A stretch of DNA of 64,000 bases from Jeongeupia naejangsanensis (GTDB taxonomy: Bacteria > Pseudomonadota > Gammaproteobacteria > Burkholderiales > Chitinibacteraceae): assembly GCF_016865585.1 (NCBI RefSeq), contig NZ_JAESND010000001.1, positions 1 through 64,000 of the forward strand. Reading direction: 5' to 3'. A model generated the notes under the pieces. That model made no database searches, was not told where the DNA came from, and was given only the letters and a program-made list of their open reading frames with translations. Position 1 is the stretch's first letter, and the number at the start of each line of letters is the position of its first letter. Below are positions 29,413 to 37,243 of the stretch, piece by piece. The position numbers were made by a program, and so were the translations under genes.

Positions 29413-29961
29413 TCAGTCCTTACGGCCGATGTTCAGGGCATCCCAGCCGGCATGACCGAGCTGTTCCAGGGTCGCGATATTGCGCTCGAAGATCGCCGAC
29501 GCGTCGGGAAACGCCGCAGCCGCACGCGCGATGCTGTCTTCGCGCAGCAGGTGCAGCGTCGGATAGGGCGAGCGGTTGGTGTAGTTGCCGATGTCGTCCG
29601 GTCCGGTGCCGGCGAACTGGAAGCGCGGGTGAAAGCTGGCGATCTGCAGGATGCCTTCCAGATCGTGTTCGCCGACGGCTTCTTCGGCGACGCCGACGAC
29701 ATCGTTGAAGACGAGGAAGTCGTCGAACAGTGTCGGGTGGATCAGGAGTGTCGTATCGATCTCGGCGGGGTCGGCGGCGGCCAGCAGGTCGAGCTCGCGG
29801 TCGAGTTCTTCAAGAAAGCCGTCGAGGTGGCGTGCTTCACTGACGATGTAGCGGACCTGTTCCTTGACGTAGACAGCCTTGGCAAACGGGCACAGGTTCA
29901 AGCCGATGACGGCCTTTTCCAGCCAGTCCCGGGTTGCTGCAATCACGTGTTGCTGATCCAT
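29413..29961 (-). CDS. DUF1415 family protein
   Basis: A 182-aa cytoplasmic protein of the DUF1415 family. Features are the N-terminal LEKAVIGLNLCPFAKAV with one Cys, TLLIHPTLFDDFLVFND in the middle, LEGILQIASFHPRFQFAG, and SPYPTLHLLREDSIARA. Function is unknown. The family is widespread in beta- and gammaproteobacteria. It forms a pair with the downstream acetyltransferase. Confidence 0.88.
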   Translation of the reverse strand: MDQQHVIAATRDWLEKAVIGLNLCPFAKAVYVKEQVRYIVSEARHLDGFLEELDRELDLLAAADPAEIDTTLLIHPTLFDDFLVFNDVVGVAEEAVGEHDLEGILQIASFHPRFQFAGTGPDDIGNYTNRSPYPTLHLLREDSIARAAAAFPDASAIFERNIATLEQLGHAGWDALNIGRKD

Positions 29962-30033
29962 CGGTGTTGCCTTGCGTAAGTCATCAAGGCCCGATTCTGC
30001 CGTGACAGCTGCTTGCGCGCCAATCCCGATGGC

Positions 30034-30510
30034 TCAAGCGGCCTCGTCGGATTGCGGCTCCCGCGCCTTGGGCTTCTTGCGGACGTACAGCGTCTTGTGG
30101 ACCTTGGCGACGATTTCGCCGTTGGCATCGACGATCTCGACGTTGAACTGCGGCAGGTGTTTTTCGCCGCCCTCGGTCCGGGCTCGGATGTCGTCCAGCA
30201 TGGCCTGGTCCAGCCGGAAGCGCGCGGTGACGACGCCCCGGCCGGGGGCGAGGAAGTCGATACTGGCGCTCTGGTCCCAGACGTAATAGTCGCGGCCGAG
30301 TGTATGCATCAGCATCAGCATGTACCAGGCGTCGGTCATCGCGAACAGGCTGCCGCCGAAATGGGTGCCGACGTAGTTGCGGTTGTACCAGCGCAGCCGC
30401 AGCTCGACGTCGACCTCATGGAAATCGGCGGTGATGCGCGTGGCGTGGATGCCGGTCAGCAAAAACGGGGGCCACCAGTTGATCAGGCGGCGCAGGGTGC
30501 TGGCTTTCAT
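30034..30510 (-). CDS. DUF4442 hotdog-fold protein, putative thioesterase
   Basis: A 158-aa protein of the DUF4442 group within the hotdog thioesterase superfamily. The core has YNRNYVGTHFGGSLFAMTDAWYMLMLM, where GTHFGGS resembles the helix start of PaaI-type thioesterases, then strands with SIDFLAPGRGVVTARF. Likely acyl-CoA or acyl-ACP hydrolysis, by fold only. Its promoter carries a perfect CAAAC-GATC-GTTTG palindrome (30544-30557), matching the PsrA-type operator of fatty-acid regulators and consistent with a role in acyl metabolism. Confidence 0.85.
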   Translation of the reverse strand: MKASTLRRLINWWPPFLLTGIHATRITADFHEVDVELRLRWYNRNYVGTHFGGSLFAMTDAWYMLMLMHTLGRDYYVWDQSASIDFLAPGRGVVTARFRLDQAMLDDIRARTEGGEKHLPQFNVEIVDANGEIVAKVHKTLYVRKKPKAREPQSDEAA

Positions 30511-30536
30511 GGCGGGTCTCGATCGATGTCTCTGTC

Positions 30537-30565
30537 AAAATCTCAAACGATCGTTTGGTTGTCAA
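30537..30565 (-). promoter_or_regulatory. Promoter with PsrA-like operator upstream of the DUF4442 gene
   Basis: On the minus strand TTGACA (30565-30560) and GATTTT (30542-30537) are spaced 17. The perfect 14-bp palindrome CAAACGATCGTTTG (30544-30557) fills the spacer, an ideal repressor position. The GAAAC/CAAAC-N2-4-GTTTG form is the known PsrA (TetR family) site in proteobacterial fatty-acid regulons. The palindrome is seen directly; the regulator is inferred. Confidence 0.6.
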
Positions 30566-30707
30566 TGCGGGCCGACGCCCATGTGCCAGTTTGCCGCATC
30601 GAAGGGTGCAAACCGTGACCCCGGATGGTTGGCGGTGATCGTGTATTTCGCGCAACCGGGGCAAACGGCTAGAATGCGGTCTTTCCTGCCTTGCCGACGC
30701 TGCACCG

Positions 30708-31277
30708 ATGCCCCTGAATCTGCCCATCATGCTTACCTGGTTGCGCGTTGCGCTGATTCCCGTGTTCGTCGGCCTGTTCTATCTGCCGGACGTCCTGGTC
30801 AGCATGCCGATGAAGAACGAAGTCGGCGCGGTCATCTTTGCTGTTGCGGCGCTGACCGACTGGTTCGACGGCTATCTGGCGCGACGCTGGAACCAGACGT
30901 CGAGCTTCGGGGCCTTCCTCGATCCGGTGGCCGACAAGCTGATGGTGGCTGCTGCGCTGATCCTGCTGGTCGAAATCGGCCGAGCACCAGCGTGGCTGGC
31001 GGTGATCATCATCGGCCGCGAGATCACGATTTCGGCACTGCGCGAATGGATGGCGCAGCTGGGCAAGACCAAGAGCGTGGCCGTGGCGACGATCGGCAAG
31101 TTCAAGACCGCGGCGCAGATGGTCGCCATCCTGTTCCTGCTCTGGTACGGCCCGCTGCTGCCGGGCATACCGACCGACCTGATCGGCACGATCGCGCTCT
31201 ACATCGCCGGCGTGCTGACCATCGTGTCGATGTTCTATTACCTGCGGGTTGCCGCCCAGCAATTCCGTGAAGGCTGA
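30708..31277 (+). CDS. pgsA: CDP-diacylglycerol-glycerol-3-phosphate 3-phosphatidyltransferase
   Basis: A 189-aa inner-membrane enzyme that commits CDP-diacylglycerol to phosphatidylglycerol. The CDP-alcohol phosphotransferase motif is present as DGYLARRWNQTSSFGAFLD followed by PVADK, with the three catalytic Asp in place, and about five hydrophobic segments. The N-terminus (NLPIMLTWLRVALIPVFV) is typical. TAGAAT at 30670-30675 may be the -10 box. It overlaps the following MFS gene. Confidence 0.95.
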   Translation: MPLNLPIMLTWLRVALIPVFVGLFYLPDVLVSMPMKNEVGAVIFAVAALTDWFDGYLARRWNQTSSFGAFLDPVADKLMVAAALILLVEIGRAPAWLAVIIIGREITISALREWMAQLGKTKSVAVATIGKFKTAAQMVAILFLLWYGPLLPGIPTDLIGTIALYIAGVLTIVSMFYYLRVAAQQFREG

Positions 31278-32445
31278 GTCGCCGGCTGGCGGCGTTGCCG
31301 TCATCGGTGGCTTCTACTTCTGCTACTTCGCCTTCAACGGCCTGTTCTCGCCGTACTGGGGGCTGTACCTCGCCGCGCTGGCGCTGCCGGCGTGGCAGAT
31401 CGGCATCCTCACCTCGCTGACGCAGGTCAACCGCATCTACGCCCCGGCAATCTGGGGCTGGCTGGCCGATCGTAGCTGCCGTCGCCGGGCGATCCTGCGT
31501 CTGGCCGGGGTCGCCGGGCTGGCGGGTTTTCTGTCGCTGCTCGTCGTCGATACTTTCTGGCCGATGTTTCTGGCCGTGCTGTTCGCCAGTTTTTTCTGGA
31601 GTGCAGCGCTCCCGCTGGTCGAATCGCTGGCGATCGGTCGTCTGGCCGGTGACAGCGGCCGCTACGCCCGCCTGCGGGTATGGGGGTCGATCGGTTTCAT
31701 TGCGGCGTCGCTGGGGGCCGGTTACTGGATCGAAGCGAGCGGGGTGAAGGTATTTCCGCTGGCGGTGGTCGGCACGATGGCCGGGCTGGCGGTGTACTGC
31801 TGGCGGCTGCCCGAGTCGCCGGTGCGCGCGGTGGCGGCGGAGCTTTCGGCTGGCTTTGGCGACATTCTGCGCCGGCGCGAAGTCAGGGTGTTCCTTGTTG
31901 GCTGTTTCCTGATGTCGCTGGCGCACGGGCCGTACTACAGCTTCTACTCGATCCATCTGGCCGAGCACGGGTTGGCGCAAAGCACGATCGGCTGGTTGTG
32001 GACTGTTGGCGTGCTGGCGGAGGTCGGCTTGTTCCTCGCCATGCCGCTGCTCAACCGCCGTTTTTCGCCCAAGGCGCTGTTCGTCGGCGATTTCGCCATT
32101 GCAGTGGTGCGCTTCCTGTTGATCGCGTTTGGCGCGCACAGCCTGCCCCTGCTGGCGGTCGCGCAGCTTGGCCATGCGTTTACCTTTGCCTGTCACCATG
32201 CGGTGGCCATGGGGTATCTGCACCGGCACTTTGCCGGTGCGCATGCCGCCAAGGGGCAGGCGCTGTACATCGCGGCGTCGTTCGGCATCGGCGGCAGCCT
32301 GGGCGGTGTGATCGCCGGCTTCCTCTGGGCCGATTTTTCCGGTGCAACCGTGTTCGCGCTGGCTGCTGGCGTTTCCGCGCTCGGGGGCGTTCTTTGCGCT
32401 TTCGGCCTGCCCGGCCAGCGCAAGATCGCCATGACAGGGCGGTAA
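31267..32445 (+). CDS. MFS transporter, HcaT-like (PPP family)
   Basis: A 392-aa, 12-helix major facilitator. The start GGFYFCYFAFNGLFSPYWGLYL, the loop WGWLADRSCRRRAILR and the block RLRVWGSIGFIAASLGAGYW are features of the phenylpropionate permease (HcaT/YfdC-like) group. The substrate is unknown. A GTG at 31267, overlapping the pgsA stop, is taken as start; a TTG at 31249 would add six residues. Neither has a good ribosome binding site, which suggests translational coupling to pgsA. Confidence 0.85.
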   Translation: MKAESPAGGVAVIGGFYFCYFAFNGLFSPYWGLYLAALALPAWQIGILTSLTQVNRIYAPAIWGWLADRSCRRRAILRLAGVAGLAGFLSLLVVDTFWPMFLAVLFASFFWSAALPLVESLAIGRLAGDSGRYARLRVWGSIGFIAASLGAGYWIEASGVKVFPLAVVGTMAGLAVYCWRLPESPVRAVAAELSAGFGDILRRREVRVFLVGCFLMSLAHGPYYSFYSIHLAEHGLAQSTIGWLWTVGVLAEVGLFLAMPLLNRRFSPKALFVGDFAIAVVRFLLIAFGAHSLPLLAVAQLGHAFTFACHHAVAMGYLHRHFAGAHAAKGQALYIAASFGIGGSLGGVIAGFLWADFSGATVFALAAGVSALGGVLCAFGLPGQRKIAMTGR

Positions 32446-32540
32446 AATGACGGTTGTCGTCCGGTCGTAGTATTGCGAGGATGTTCAGTCTATCGGCCTG
32501 CTAGCGTAAACGCAGGTCTGACCCAACTGGACAAACAGCA

Positions 32541-33557
32541 ATGATCATTGTGATGCAGCTCCATGCGTCCGACGCCGAAATCAATGCCGTCGTCGACGAA
32601 ATCCGCAAAGCCGGCCTGCAGGAACACGTTTCGCGTGGCTCCGAACTGGTCATCATCGGCGCCATCGGCGACGAAGACCGGATCAATCCGGGGCACTTCG
32701 AAATCATGGCCGGGGTCGAGCGCGTCAATCGCGTCACCAAGCAGTACAAGATCGTCTCGCGAGATTCGCACCCGCAGGGTTCGGTCATCAAGGTGCGCGG
32801 CATTCCGATCGGTGGCGAGCAGATACAGGTGATCTCGGGGCCGTGCTCGATCGAAACCCAGGACCAGATGAACATCGCCGCCGACGCGGTCGTTGCGGCC
32901 GGCTGCAGGATGATGCGTGGCGGTGCATTCAAGCCGCGCACCAGTCCGTATGCCTTTCAGGGGCTCGGCGTGCAGGGGCTCGAATACTTCCAGCGTGCGG
33001 CCGAGCGCCACAAGCTGCCGATCGTGACCGAGCTGATGGACGTACGCATGCTCGACACGTTCATGGAGTACGACGTCGACGTCATCCAGATCGGCGCGCG
33101 CAACATGCAGAACTTCGACCTGCTCAAGGAAGTCGGCCGGGTCAACAAGCCGATCATCCTCAAGCGCGGGCTCTCGGCCACGGTCAACGAATGGCTGATG
33201 GCCGCCGAATACATCGCCGCAGGCGGCAACCACAACATCATTTTCTGCGAGCGCGGCATCCGCACTTTCGAAACCGCTTACCGCAACGTCCTCGACGTGA
33301 CGGCGATTCCGGTGCTCAAGCGCGAAACCCATCTGCCGGTGATCGTCGATCCGAGCCATGCCGGCGGCAAGGCCTGGATGGTGCCGGCGCTGGCGCAGGC
33401 GGCGGTTGCCGCCGGTGCGGATGGCCTGCTGGTCGAAATGCACCCGAATCCGTGCGATGCCTGGTGTGACGCCGATCAGGCGCTGACGCCCGATGAACTG
33501 AAGGCCCTGATGGTCACGCTGGGCGCCATTGCCCAGGCCGTTGGCCGCACGATCTGA
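32541..33557 (+). CDS. aroF: 3-deoxy-7-phosphoheptulonate (DAHP) synthase, AroF type with N-terminal ferredoxin-like domain
   Basis: A 338-aa enzyme of the first step of aromatic amino-acid synthesis (phosphoenolpyruvate plus erythrose-4-phosphate). An N-terminal regulatory-like domain (about 1-70, [17 protein letters not shown]) precedes the barrel, as in Thermotoga and Bacillus DAHP synthases. Barrel motifs: [36 protein letters not shown], and [10 protein letters not shown]. Together with tyrA downstream it marks an aromatic biosynthesis neighbourhood. Confidence 0.95.
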   Translation: MIIVMQLHASDAEINAVVDEIRKAGLQEHVSRGSELVIIGAIGDEDRINPGHFEIMAGVERVNRVTKQYKIVSRDSHPQGSVIKVRGIPIGGEQIQVISGPCSIETQDQMNIAADAVVAAGCRMMRGGAFKPRTSPYAFQGLGVQGLEYFQRAAERHKLPIVTELMDVRMLDTFMEYDVDVIQIGARNMQNFDLLKEVGRVNKPIILKRGLSATVNEWLMAAEYIAAGGNHNIIFCERGIRTFETAYRNVLDVTAIPVLKRETHLPVIVDPSHAGGKAWMVPALAQAAVAAGADGLLVEMHPNPCDAWCDADQALTPDELKALMVTLGAIAQAVGRTI

Positions 33558-33583
33558 CCGAATCACGACAAGGAGAACAAGAC

Positions 33584-34267
33584 ATGAAGAAATCGATGCT
33601 ACGCAGCACCCTGATGGTCGGTACGCTGGCGCTGGCCATGATGTCCGGCGCACAGGCGCGCTCGATGCTCGACGGCGATTACCGTGTCGATCGTTTGGTG
33701 TACGACGGCAGCGTTCAGCGCTTCGGCGACGACGGCAAGCTGACGGTCAAGATCGAAGGCGGCCACATCAGTGGTTTTGCAGGCTGCAACCGCTTCATGG
33801 GCCAGATCCAGTACGGCGTGCAGCCGCTTAAGATCGGTCCGCTGGCATCGACCATGATGGCCTGCATCCAGAACGAAACCGCCACCAACGAACATGCAAT
33901 GCATCAGGTGCTCAACGGCGCAAAGTCGTTTTCGCTGGCCGACGGCAAGCTGATTTTCAGTAACGACGCCGGCAATCTGATCTCGCTGGTGCGTGCCGAT
34001 GCGGCCGCGCCGGCCGGTGTCGAGCGCGTGCTGGAAATTTCGCCCGAGCGCAAAACCTGCAGCGGTGTCGGCAAGATGGAGTGCCTGCAGGTGCGCGAGC
34101 CGGGCGCGGCAGACTGGCAGCTGATGTACTTCGGCATCGAGGGTTTCGAGCCGCAGCCGGGTGTCGGTTATGTCGTCAAGGTGCGTGAAGAACGCGTCGA
34201 AAATCCGCCGGCCGATGCGCCGAACCGCAAGCTGATCCTGATCGAAACGCTGGAAACGCGTCGCTGA
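33584..34267 (+). CDS. META domain and DUF4377 protein, exported
   Basis: A 227-aa protein with a signal peptide (about 1-25, cleaved after AQA), a META domain (about 28-130, with GFAGCNRFMGQ and MMACIQNETATNEHAMHQVL, as in heat-shock protein HslJ) and a C-terminal DUF4377 domain (about 150-225, CSGVGKMECLQVRE, and WQLMYFGIEGFE). HslJ-type META domains are linked to stress and novobiocin resistance; DUF4377 has no known role. AAGGAG lies eight bases ahead of the ATG. Confidence 0.88.
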   Translation: MKKSMLRSTLMVGTLALAMMSGAQARSMLDGDYRVDRLVYDGSVQRFGDDGKLTVKIEGGHISGFAGCNRFMGQIQYGVQPLKIGPLASTMMACIQNETATNEHAMHQVLNGAKSFSLADGKLIFSNDAGNLISLVRADAAAPAGVERVLEISPERKTCSGVGKMECLQVREPGAADWQLMYFGIEGFEPQPGVGYVVKVREERVENPPADAPNRKLILIETLETRR

Positions 34268-34337
34268 TCGCGCAATCCCGTTAAAATGGCCGCCGCTGCA
34301 CCCGGGTTTGATCCGGGCGCGGCGCCAAGCATGCTTC

Positions 34338-34370
34338 GCCGCTACCTTCCGGGTGGCGGCTTTCCGTTTT
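34338..34370 (+). terminator. Probable terminator or leader hairpin ahead of tyrA
   Basis: A 9-bp stem with one G-T pair (34338-34346 with 34352-34360, loop TTCCG) is followed by TTTCCGTTTT. It may end the META transcript. A TAAAAT hexamer at 34282-34287 lies upstream, so an attenuator in a tyrA leader is also possible. Confidence 0.5.
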
Positions 34371-34401
34371 CAATTCCCGCCGGTGGCGGGGCGATGACCC
34401 G

Positions 34402-35280
34402 ATGACTCCTGTACGCAAACTGGTTCTGCTGGGGGCCGGCCTGATTGGCGGTTCGTTCGCACTGGCGCTCAAACGCGCCCGCTTGGTGCAGCATGTGGTC
34501 GGCGTCGGTCGCAATGCCGCGAATCTCTCGCGTGCACTCGATCTCAACGTCATCGACAGTGCATCGCATATCGCAGCCGAAGCCGTCGATGGTGCCGATC
34601 TGGTATTGCTGGCAACGCCGGTCGGGCAGATGGGGCGGTTGATGGCGGAAATCGCGCCGGTGTTGCCCGCCGATTGCATCGTGACCGACGGCGGCTCGAC
34701 CAAGCAGGACGTTGCCGCGCTGTATCGCGAGCACCTTGCCGGGCATCTGTCACATTGCGTGCCGGGTCATCCGATCGCCGGTTCGGAGCTATCCGGCGCG
34801 GCTGCGGCGCAATACGGCCTGTTCGAGGGGCGGCGCGTGGTGCTGACGCCGCTGCCCGAAACGCTGCCCGACGCGGTCGAACGGATCCGTGCCCTGTGGC
34901 AGGCGTGTGGCGCGAACGTGTTCGACATGACACCGGCGGCGCACGACGGCATTTTCGCCGCGGTCAGCCACGTGCCGCACCTGCTGTCGTTTGCCTACAT
35001 GAACGCACTGCTCGACAAGCCCGAGGTTGCGGCCTGTCTTGATTTCGCAGCAACCGGTTTCCGTGATTTCACCCGGATTGCCGGTTCTCATCCCGACATG
35101 TGGCGCGACATCGCTCTTGCCAATCGCGACGCGGTCGTGGCCGATCTGCGCGCCAACGTCGCGGCGCTGCAGGATCTGCTTGCGCTCGTCGAGTCGGAAG
35201 ATGCCGCAGCGCTGACCGCATACATCGATCGCGCCAGCAAGGCGCGCACCGAATGGGGCGACCGCAGCCGCAAGGCCTGA
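34402..35280 (+). CDS. tyrA: Prephenate/arogenate dehydrogenase
   Basis: A 292-aa TyrA that oxidises prephenate (or arogenate) on the way to tyrosine. It has an N-terminal Rossmann fold with LLGAGLIGGSFALAL, the VGRNAANL turn, the catalytic-region VPGHPIAGSELSGAAAA, and the helical dimerisation domain with AVSHVPHLLSFAYMNALL and FRDFTRIAGSHPDMWRDI. No ACT or chorismate mutase domain is fused. In many betaproteobacteria aroA sits between tyrA and cmk; here an aldo/keto reductase does. Confidence 0.94.
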   Translation: MTPVRKLVLLGAGLIGGSFALALKRARLVQHVVGVGRNAANLSRALDLNVIDSASHIAAEAVDGADLVLLATPVGQMGRLMAEIAPVLPADCIVTDGGSTKQDVAALYREHLAGHLSHCVPGHPIAGSELSGAAAAQYGLFEGRRVVLTPLPETLPDAVERIRALWQACGANVFDMTPAAHDGIFAAVSHVPHLLSFAYMNALLDKPEVAACLDFAATGFRDFTRIAGSHPDMWRDIALANRDAVVADLRANVAALQDLLALVESEDAAALTAYIDRASKARTEWGDRSRKA

Positions 35281-35330
35281 GTCGTCGTCCGGCGTGTCGC
35301 CCGTCGGCGCGCCGCTTCAAGGAGAAGAGC

Positions 35331-36341
35331 ATGACCTATGTCCCCGATCCGGCCCGATACGATGGCCGCATGCCTTATCGTCGCAGTGGTCGCAGCGGCC
35401 TGCTGCTGCCCGCCATTTCGCTCGGCATGTGGCACAACTTCGGCGGCAACAAGCCGTACGAAAACAGCAAGGCGATGATCCACAAGGCGTTCGACCTGGG
35501 CATTACCCATTTCGACCTCGCCAACAACTACGGTCCGCCGCCGGGTTCGGCCGAAGAAACATTCGGTCGTGTGCTGGCGGATGGCCTGCGCACGCATCGG
35601 GACGAGCTGATCGTCTCGACCAAGGCCGGCTGGCAGATGTGGGATGGTCCGTACGGCGACCTCGGCAGCCGCAAGTACCTGATCGCGAGCCTGGATCAGA
35701 GCCTCAAGCGGATGGGGCTCGACTATGTCGACGTGTTCTACTCGCACCGCCCGGATCCGGATACGCCACTCGAAGAAACCATGGGTGCGCTCGACGCCAT
35801 CGTGCGGCAGGGCAAGGCGCTGTACGTGGGCATTTCGTCGTACTCGGCCGAGCAGACCCGCGAGGCGGCGCGCATCCTCAAACAACTGGGCACGCCGTGC
35901 CTGATCCATCAGCCGTCCTACTCGATGTTCGATCGCTGGATCGAGCGACCGGCACAGGCCGGTGCGCCTGTACTGACCGAGGTGCTCGGCGAGGAAGGCA
36001 TCGGTTCGATTGCCTTCTGCCCGTTGGCGCAAGGGCTGCTGACCAGCCGTTACCTCGACGGCATTCCGGCCGATTCGCGTGCTGCGGCCATCGACAATCC
36101 GTTCCTGACGGCGGACAAGGTCGAAGTGCGGCTGGCACAGGTCCGTGCGCTGAACGGGATCGCGGCAGCGCGTGGCCAGAGTCTGGCGCAGATGGCGCTG
36201 GCCTGGGCCTTGCAGACGGTGACCTCGGTCATCATCGGTGCCAGCAGGGTCGAGCAGATCGTCGAAAATGTCGGCGCCGTCGAGCGGCTCGAATTCAGTG
36301 CCGACGAACTGGCGAAGATCGAGGCCGTACTGAAGGGTTGA
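35331..36341 (+). CDS. Aldo/keto reductase, YghZ type
   Basis: A 336-aa NADPH-dependent aldo/keto reductase close to E. coli YghZ (L-glyceraldehyde 3-phosphate/methylglyoxal reductase). Visible: the extended N-terminus (YDGRMPYRRSGRSGLLLPAISLGMWHNFG), FDLANNYGPPPGSAEETFG with catalytic Asp and Tyr, the Lys in STKAGW, His in YSHRPDPDTP, and cofactor-binding IIGASRVEQIVENV. AAGGAG at 35319-35324 fixes the start; the frame is open upstream through tyrA. Confidence 0.92.
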   Translation: MTYVPDPARYDGRMPYRRSGRSGLLLPAISLGMWHNFGGNKPYENSKAMIHKAFDLGITHFDLANNYGPPPGSAEETFGRVLADGLRTHRDELIVSTKAGWQMWDGPYGDLGSRKYLIASLDQSLKRMGLDYVDVFYSHRPDPDTPLEETMGALDAIVRQGKALYVGISSYSAEQTREAARILKQLGTPCLIHQPSYSMFDRWIERPAQAGAPVLTEVLGEEGIGSIAFCPLAQGLLTSRYLDGIPADSRAAAIDNPFLTADKVEVRLAQVRALNGIAAARGQSLAQMALAWALQTVTSVIIGASRVEQIVENVGAVERLEFSADELAKIEAVLKG

Positions 36342-36365
36342 TCCGGTCGTCGCACCGAACACACC

Positions 36366-36392
36366 AGCCGGCGAATGACTCGCCGGCTTTTT
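36366..36392 (+). terminator. Intrinsic terminator after the aldo/keto reductase
   Basis: AGCCGGCGA (36366-36374) pairs with TCGCCGGCT (36380-36388) around ATGAC, followed by T5. It lies only 14 bases ahead of cmk. Confidence 0.88.
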
Positions 36393-36406
36393 GATTGGAG
36401 TTTTGC

Positions 36407-37072
36407 ATGTCTTTCGTTCCCGTCATCACCATTGATGGACCGTCGGCCTCGGGCAAAGGGACCGTGGCGCAGCGTGTTGCCGCGGCGCTGGGTTTTCACT
36501 ACCTCGATTCCGGTGCCCTGTACCGGCTGACCGCGCTGGCGGCAGAGCGGCGGGGGCTGCGCTGGCGTGATGAACTGGAAGTCGCCCAATTGGCGGGCGA
36601 TCTCGACGTGGTGTTCGACGGTGCGGCGGTTTTGCTGGAGGGTGACAATGTCACCGAGGCGATCCGCAGCGAAACGGTCGGGATCGGCGCGTCGATCGTG
36701 GCGGCCCTGCCGGCGGTGCGGTCGGCGCTGCTGGCGCGGCAGCACGCGTTTGCCGAGGTGCCGGGTCTGGTTGCTGATGGGCGAGACATGGGGTCAGTGG
36801 TATTTCCGGATGCCCGGCTAAAGGTATTTTTGACTGCGTCGGCCGAGGCGCGCGCCGAGCGTCGCTGCAAGCAGTTGAGTGCAGCTGGCGAGCAGCCGGA
36901 TCTGGCCGCAATCACCGCCGATCTTGAGTCGAGGGACGAGCGGGATCGCTCTCGTGCGGTGGCGCCGCTGCAGCAGTGGCCCGACGCGCTCCTGCTCGAT
37001 ACGACGAATATGGGTATCGATGAAGCGGTCGAACAGGTATTGCGCTGGTGGAAAGATGTGCTAAGCGCTTGA
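36407..37072 (+). CDS. cmk: Cytidylate kinase
   Basis: A 221-aa (d)CMP kinase. P-loop ITIDGPSASGKGT at the N-terminus, DSGALYRLTALAA, the CMP-binding NVTEAIRSETVG region, and the VADGRDMGSVVFPDA block followed by SAEARAERR lid residues are all present. ATG 36407 has GGAG six bases upstream. The cmk-rpsA-ihfB order is conserved in proteobacteria. Confidence 0.96.
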   Translation: MSFVPVITIDGPSASGKGTVAQRVAAALGFHYLDSGALYRLTALAAERRGLRWRDELEVAQLAGDLDVVFDGAAVLLEGDNVTEAIRSETVGIGASIVAALPAVRSALLARQHAFAEVPGLVADGRDMGSVVFPDARLKVFLTASAEARAERRCKQLSAAGEQPDLAAITADLESRDERDRSRAVAPLQQWPDALLLDTTNMGIDEAVEQVLRWWKDVLSA

Positions 37073-37097
37073 ACTGAAAAAGAGAATTCAATAAAAT
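37069..37097 (+). promoter_or_regulatory. Sigma-70 promoter of rpsA
   Basis: TTGAAC at 37069-37074, a 17-base spacer and TAAAAT at 37092-37097 form a near-consensus promoter overlapping the cmk stop. It leaves an rpsA leader of about 140 bases. Confidence 0.78.
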
Positions 37098-37243
37098 GTC
37101 GCTTGTCCCGGTTGCGGCGTGTGCCTCAGCCGGGCAATGGTATTTTTTGATGCAAGGTATCGGCACCGCGCAAGGTGGTGTCGGTGAAGTTCAACGAACC
37201 CCCCGCTCTCTGCGTCAGTAGAGAGGTTTGGAACATTTTCTCA
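37098..37243 (+). promoter_or_regulatory. Structured 5' leader of rpsA
   Basis: There is no gene in this 146-bp stretch. It contains a hairpin CTCTCT (37206-37211) with AGAGAG (37220-37225) some 20 bases before the start codon and a CCCGG/CCGGG pair near 37110-37136. There is no strong Shine-Dalgarno next to the ATG. rpsA in E. coli is autoregulated by S1 through a folded, weak-SD leader, so a similar role is likely by analogy. Confidence 0.5.
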
